Below are positions 4,684 to 5,408 of a DNA stretch of 5,408 nucleotides, one piece after another (position 1 is the stretch's first letter; each line of letters starts with the position of its first letter). The stretch is from assembly GCA_016219235.1 (NCBI GenBank), contig JACRBO010000290.1:1-5408 (forward strand), in the 5' to 3' direction. The notes beneath the pieces were generated by a model. It saw only the letters and a list, made by a program, of their open reading frames with translations, was not told the origin of the DNA and ran no database searches. The translations under genes were made by a program, and so were the position numbers. The stretch is from Chloroflexota bacterium. GTDB lineage: Bacteria > Chloroflexota > Anaerolineae > Fen-1058.

Positions 4684-5408
4684 TCAGCGCGGCGTGGGGG
4701 TGGCGGTGGGGGTGGGCGCGGCGGCCAGCCACTGGAAGCTATACTGGCTGAGCTGGCTCACCACTTCATAGATGGGCGCACCGTCGCTGCCGGCGCCGAC
4801 CTGCCGGATAATCTCGACGGTCCAGCGGAACACGCGATTGCGATCGCCGGGCAACGGGAACAGATCGAGCGGCAAACGCCAGCTGGTGGCCAGCGTGCGC
4901 AGCGTCAACGGCGTACGGCCACTGTTGATCTGCACCACTTCGGCCCGATACAGTTCGTTCGGTTGCAGCACGCCTGCCGATAGCCATTGCAGCAACACCG
5001 GCTGCGCGTTGCCGACGATGATCTCGCCGTCGAGCGGTGTGAGCAGCTTAACGGCCGGATAATGAGACCGCGGCGTCGGCGTCGCGCCGACCGGCACCGG
5101 CGCAGGCGTAAAGGTCGGCGTCGCGCCCAGCGGGATGACTAACTGCTGCCCGACCTGCAATTCAGAGGGGTCGGCAATGTTGTTGCGCCGCTGAATCGCG
5201 TCCATGGAGATTTTTAATTTGATGGCGATGTCGCTGAGCGTATCGCCTTCCTGGACCGTGTACACCGCTTCGGCCGGTGTGGGCGGCACGGGCGTGCGCG
5301 TCAACTCAAACCCGATCGGAGTCGGCGTCGACGTCGGTTTGGGCGTCGGCACTGGAATCTTGAGCACTTCGCCGGGGATGATGACATCAACTGGCTGTTT
5401 GCCGTTAT
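4684..5408 (-). CDS. LysM-repeat protein with C-terminal beta-sandwich domain (N-terminus beyond the window)
   Basis: The frame stays open to the right edge, so the gene begins outside; 240 residues are visible. The first ones (VDVIIPGEVLKIPVPTP) are the tail of one LysM domain. A full LysM follows at about 48-92 (YTVQEGDTLSDIA ... VGQQLVIP), so there are at least two. LysM binds N-acetylglucosamine in peptidoglycan or chitin. Thr-Pro linkers surround them (TPKPTSTPTP, TPTFTPAPVPVGATPTP). Residues about 114-226 look like an all-beta Ig/Fn3-like domain (AVKLLTPLDGEIIVGNAQPV, then VFRWTVEII and YSFQW), and the protein ends in PTPTATPTPR. An exported, wall-associated location is inferred; the signal peptide would be outside the window. 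The GTG at 5365-5367 could be taken as a start, but the LysM tail continues through it. The exact role is unknown. Confidence 0.88.
   Translation of the reverse strand, partial: NGKQPVDVIIPGEVLKIPVPTPKPTSTPTPIGFELTRTPVPPTPAEAVYTVQEGDTLSDIAIKLKISMDAIQRRNNIADPSELQVGQQLVIPLGATPTFTPAPVPVGATPTPRSHYPAVKLLTPLDGEIIVGNAQPVLLQWLSAGVLQPNELYRAEVVQINSGRTPLTLRTLATSWRLPLDLFPLPGDRNRVFRWTVEIIRQVGAGSDGAPIYEVVSQLSQYSFQWLAAAPTPTATPTPR

Noticed and set aside
4508..4732. 74-aa minus-strand open frame across the HTH upstream region
   Set aside because: It overlaps the promoter, palindrome and the end of the LysM gene, and its composition looks like translated noncoding DNA.

Overview
This window is bacterial, about 55-60% G+C overall, and every gene I can support lies on the minus strand. 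The best lineage guess is Chloroflexota (Anaerolineae-like). It rests on a secreted-type LysM protein with Thr-Pro linkers (TPTP, PTPTATPTPR) and on intergenic spaces filled with short-period repeat tracts. This is an inference from style, since no marker gene is present.

In transcription order (high to low coordinates), the window opens with a LysM/beta-sandwich protein cut by the right edge (4684-5408). A 172-bp intergenic region follows, with a near-consensus sigma70 promoter (TGGACA, 17 bp, TATAAT) whose -35 box sits inside a 20-bp imperfect palindrome. It drives a tiny LuxR/GerE-type helix-turn-helix protein (GTG start at 4463) and, 8 bp behind it, a complete D-2-hydroxyacid dehydrogenase of the glyoxylate/hydroxypyruvate reductase type (3235-4227).

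Next comes the most interesting part: two overlapping genes (ATGA overlap), an ABC/AAA-type ATPase (1785-3005) and a 186-aa protein with TOPRIM/DUF4276-like features (1228-1788). ATPase plus TOPRIM-nuclease pairs are a recurring design in anti-phage and other genetic-conflict systems. Hand-counted 60-base lines suggest lower G+C in this pair (about 48-57%) than in its neighbours (about 65-72%). Two related repeat tracts of six short units each flank the pair, in opposite orientations, and abut the neighbouring genes. From 3006 to about 3160, between the ATPase start and its flanking tract, I see no gene, RNA or convincing promoter.

The last gene is an extended short-chain dehydrogenase/epimerase (131-1111) interrupted by an in-frame TAA at 314-316. 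The downstream 60 codons still read as the family's C-terminal end in the same frame. A third fold-back repeat tract (44-131) touches its ancestral stop codon. Bases 1-43 hold nothing I recognise.
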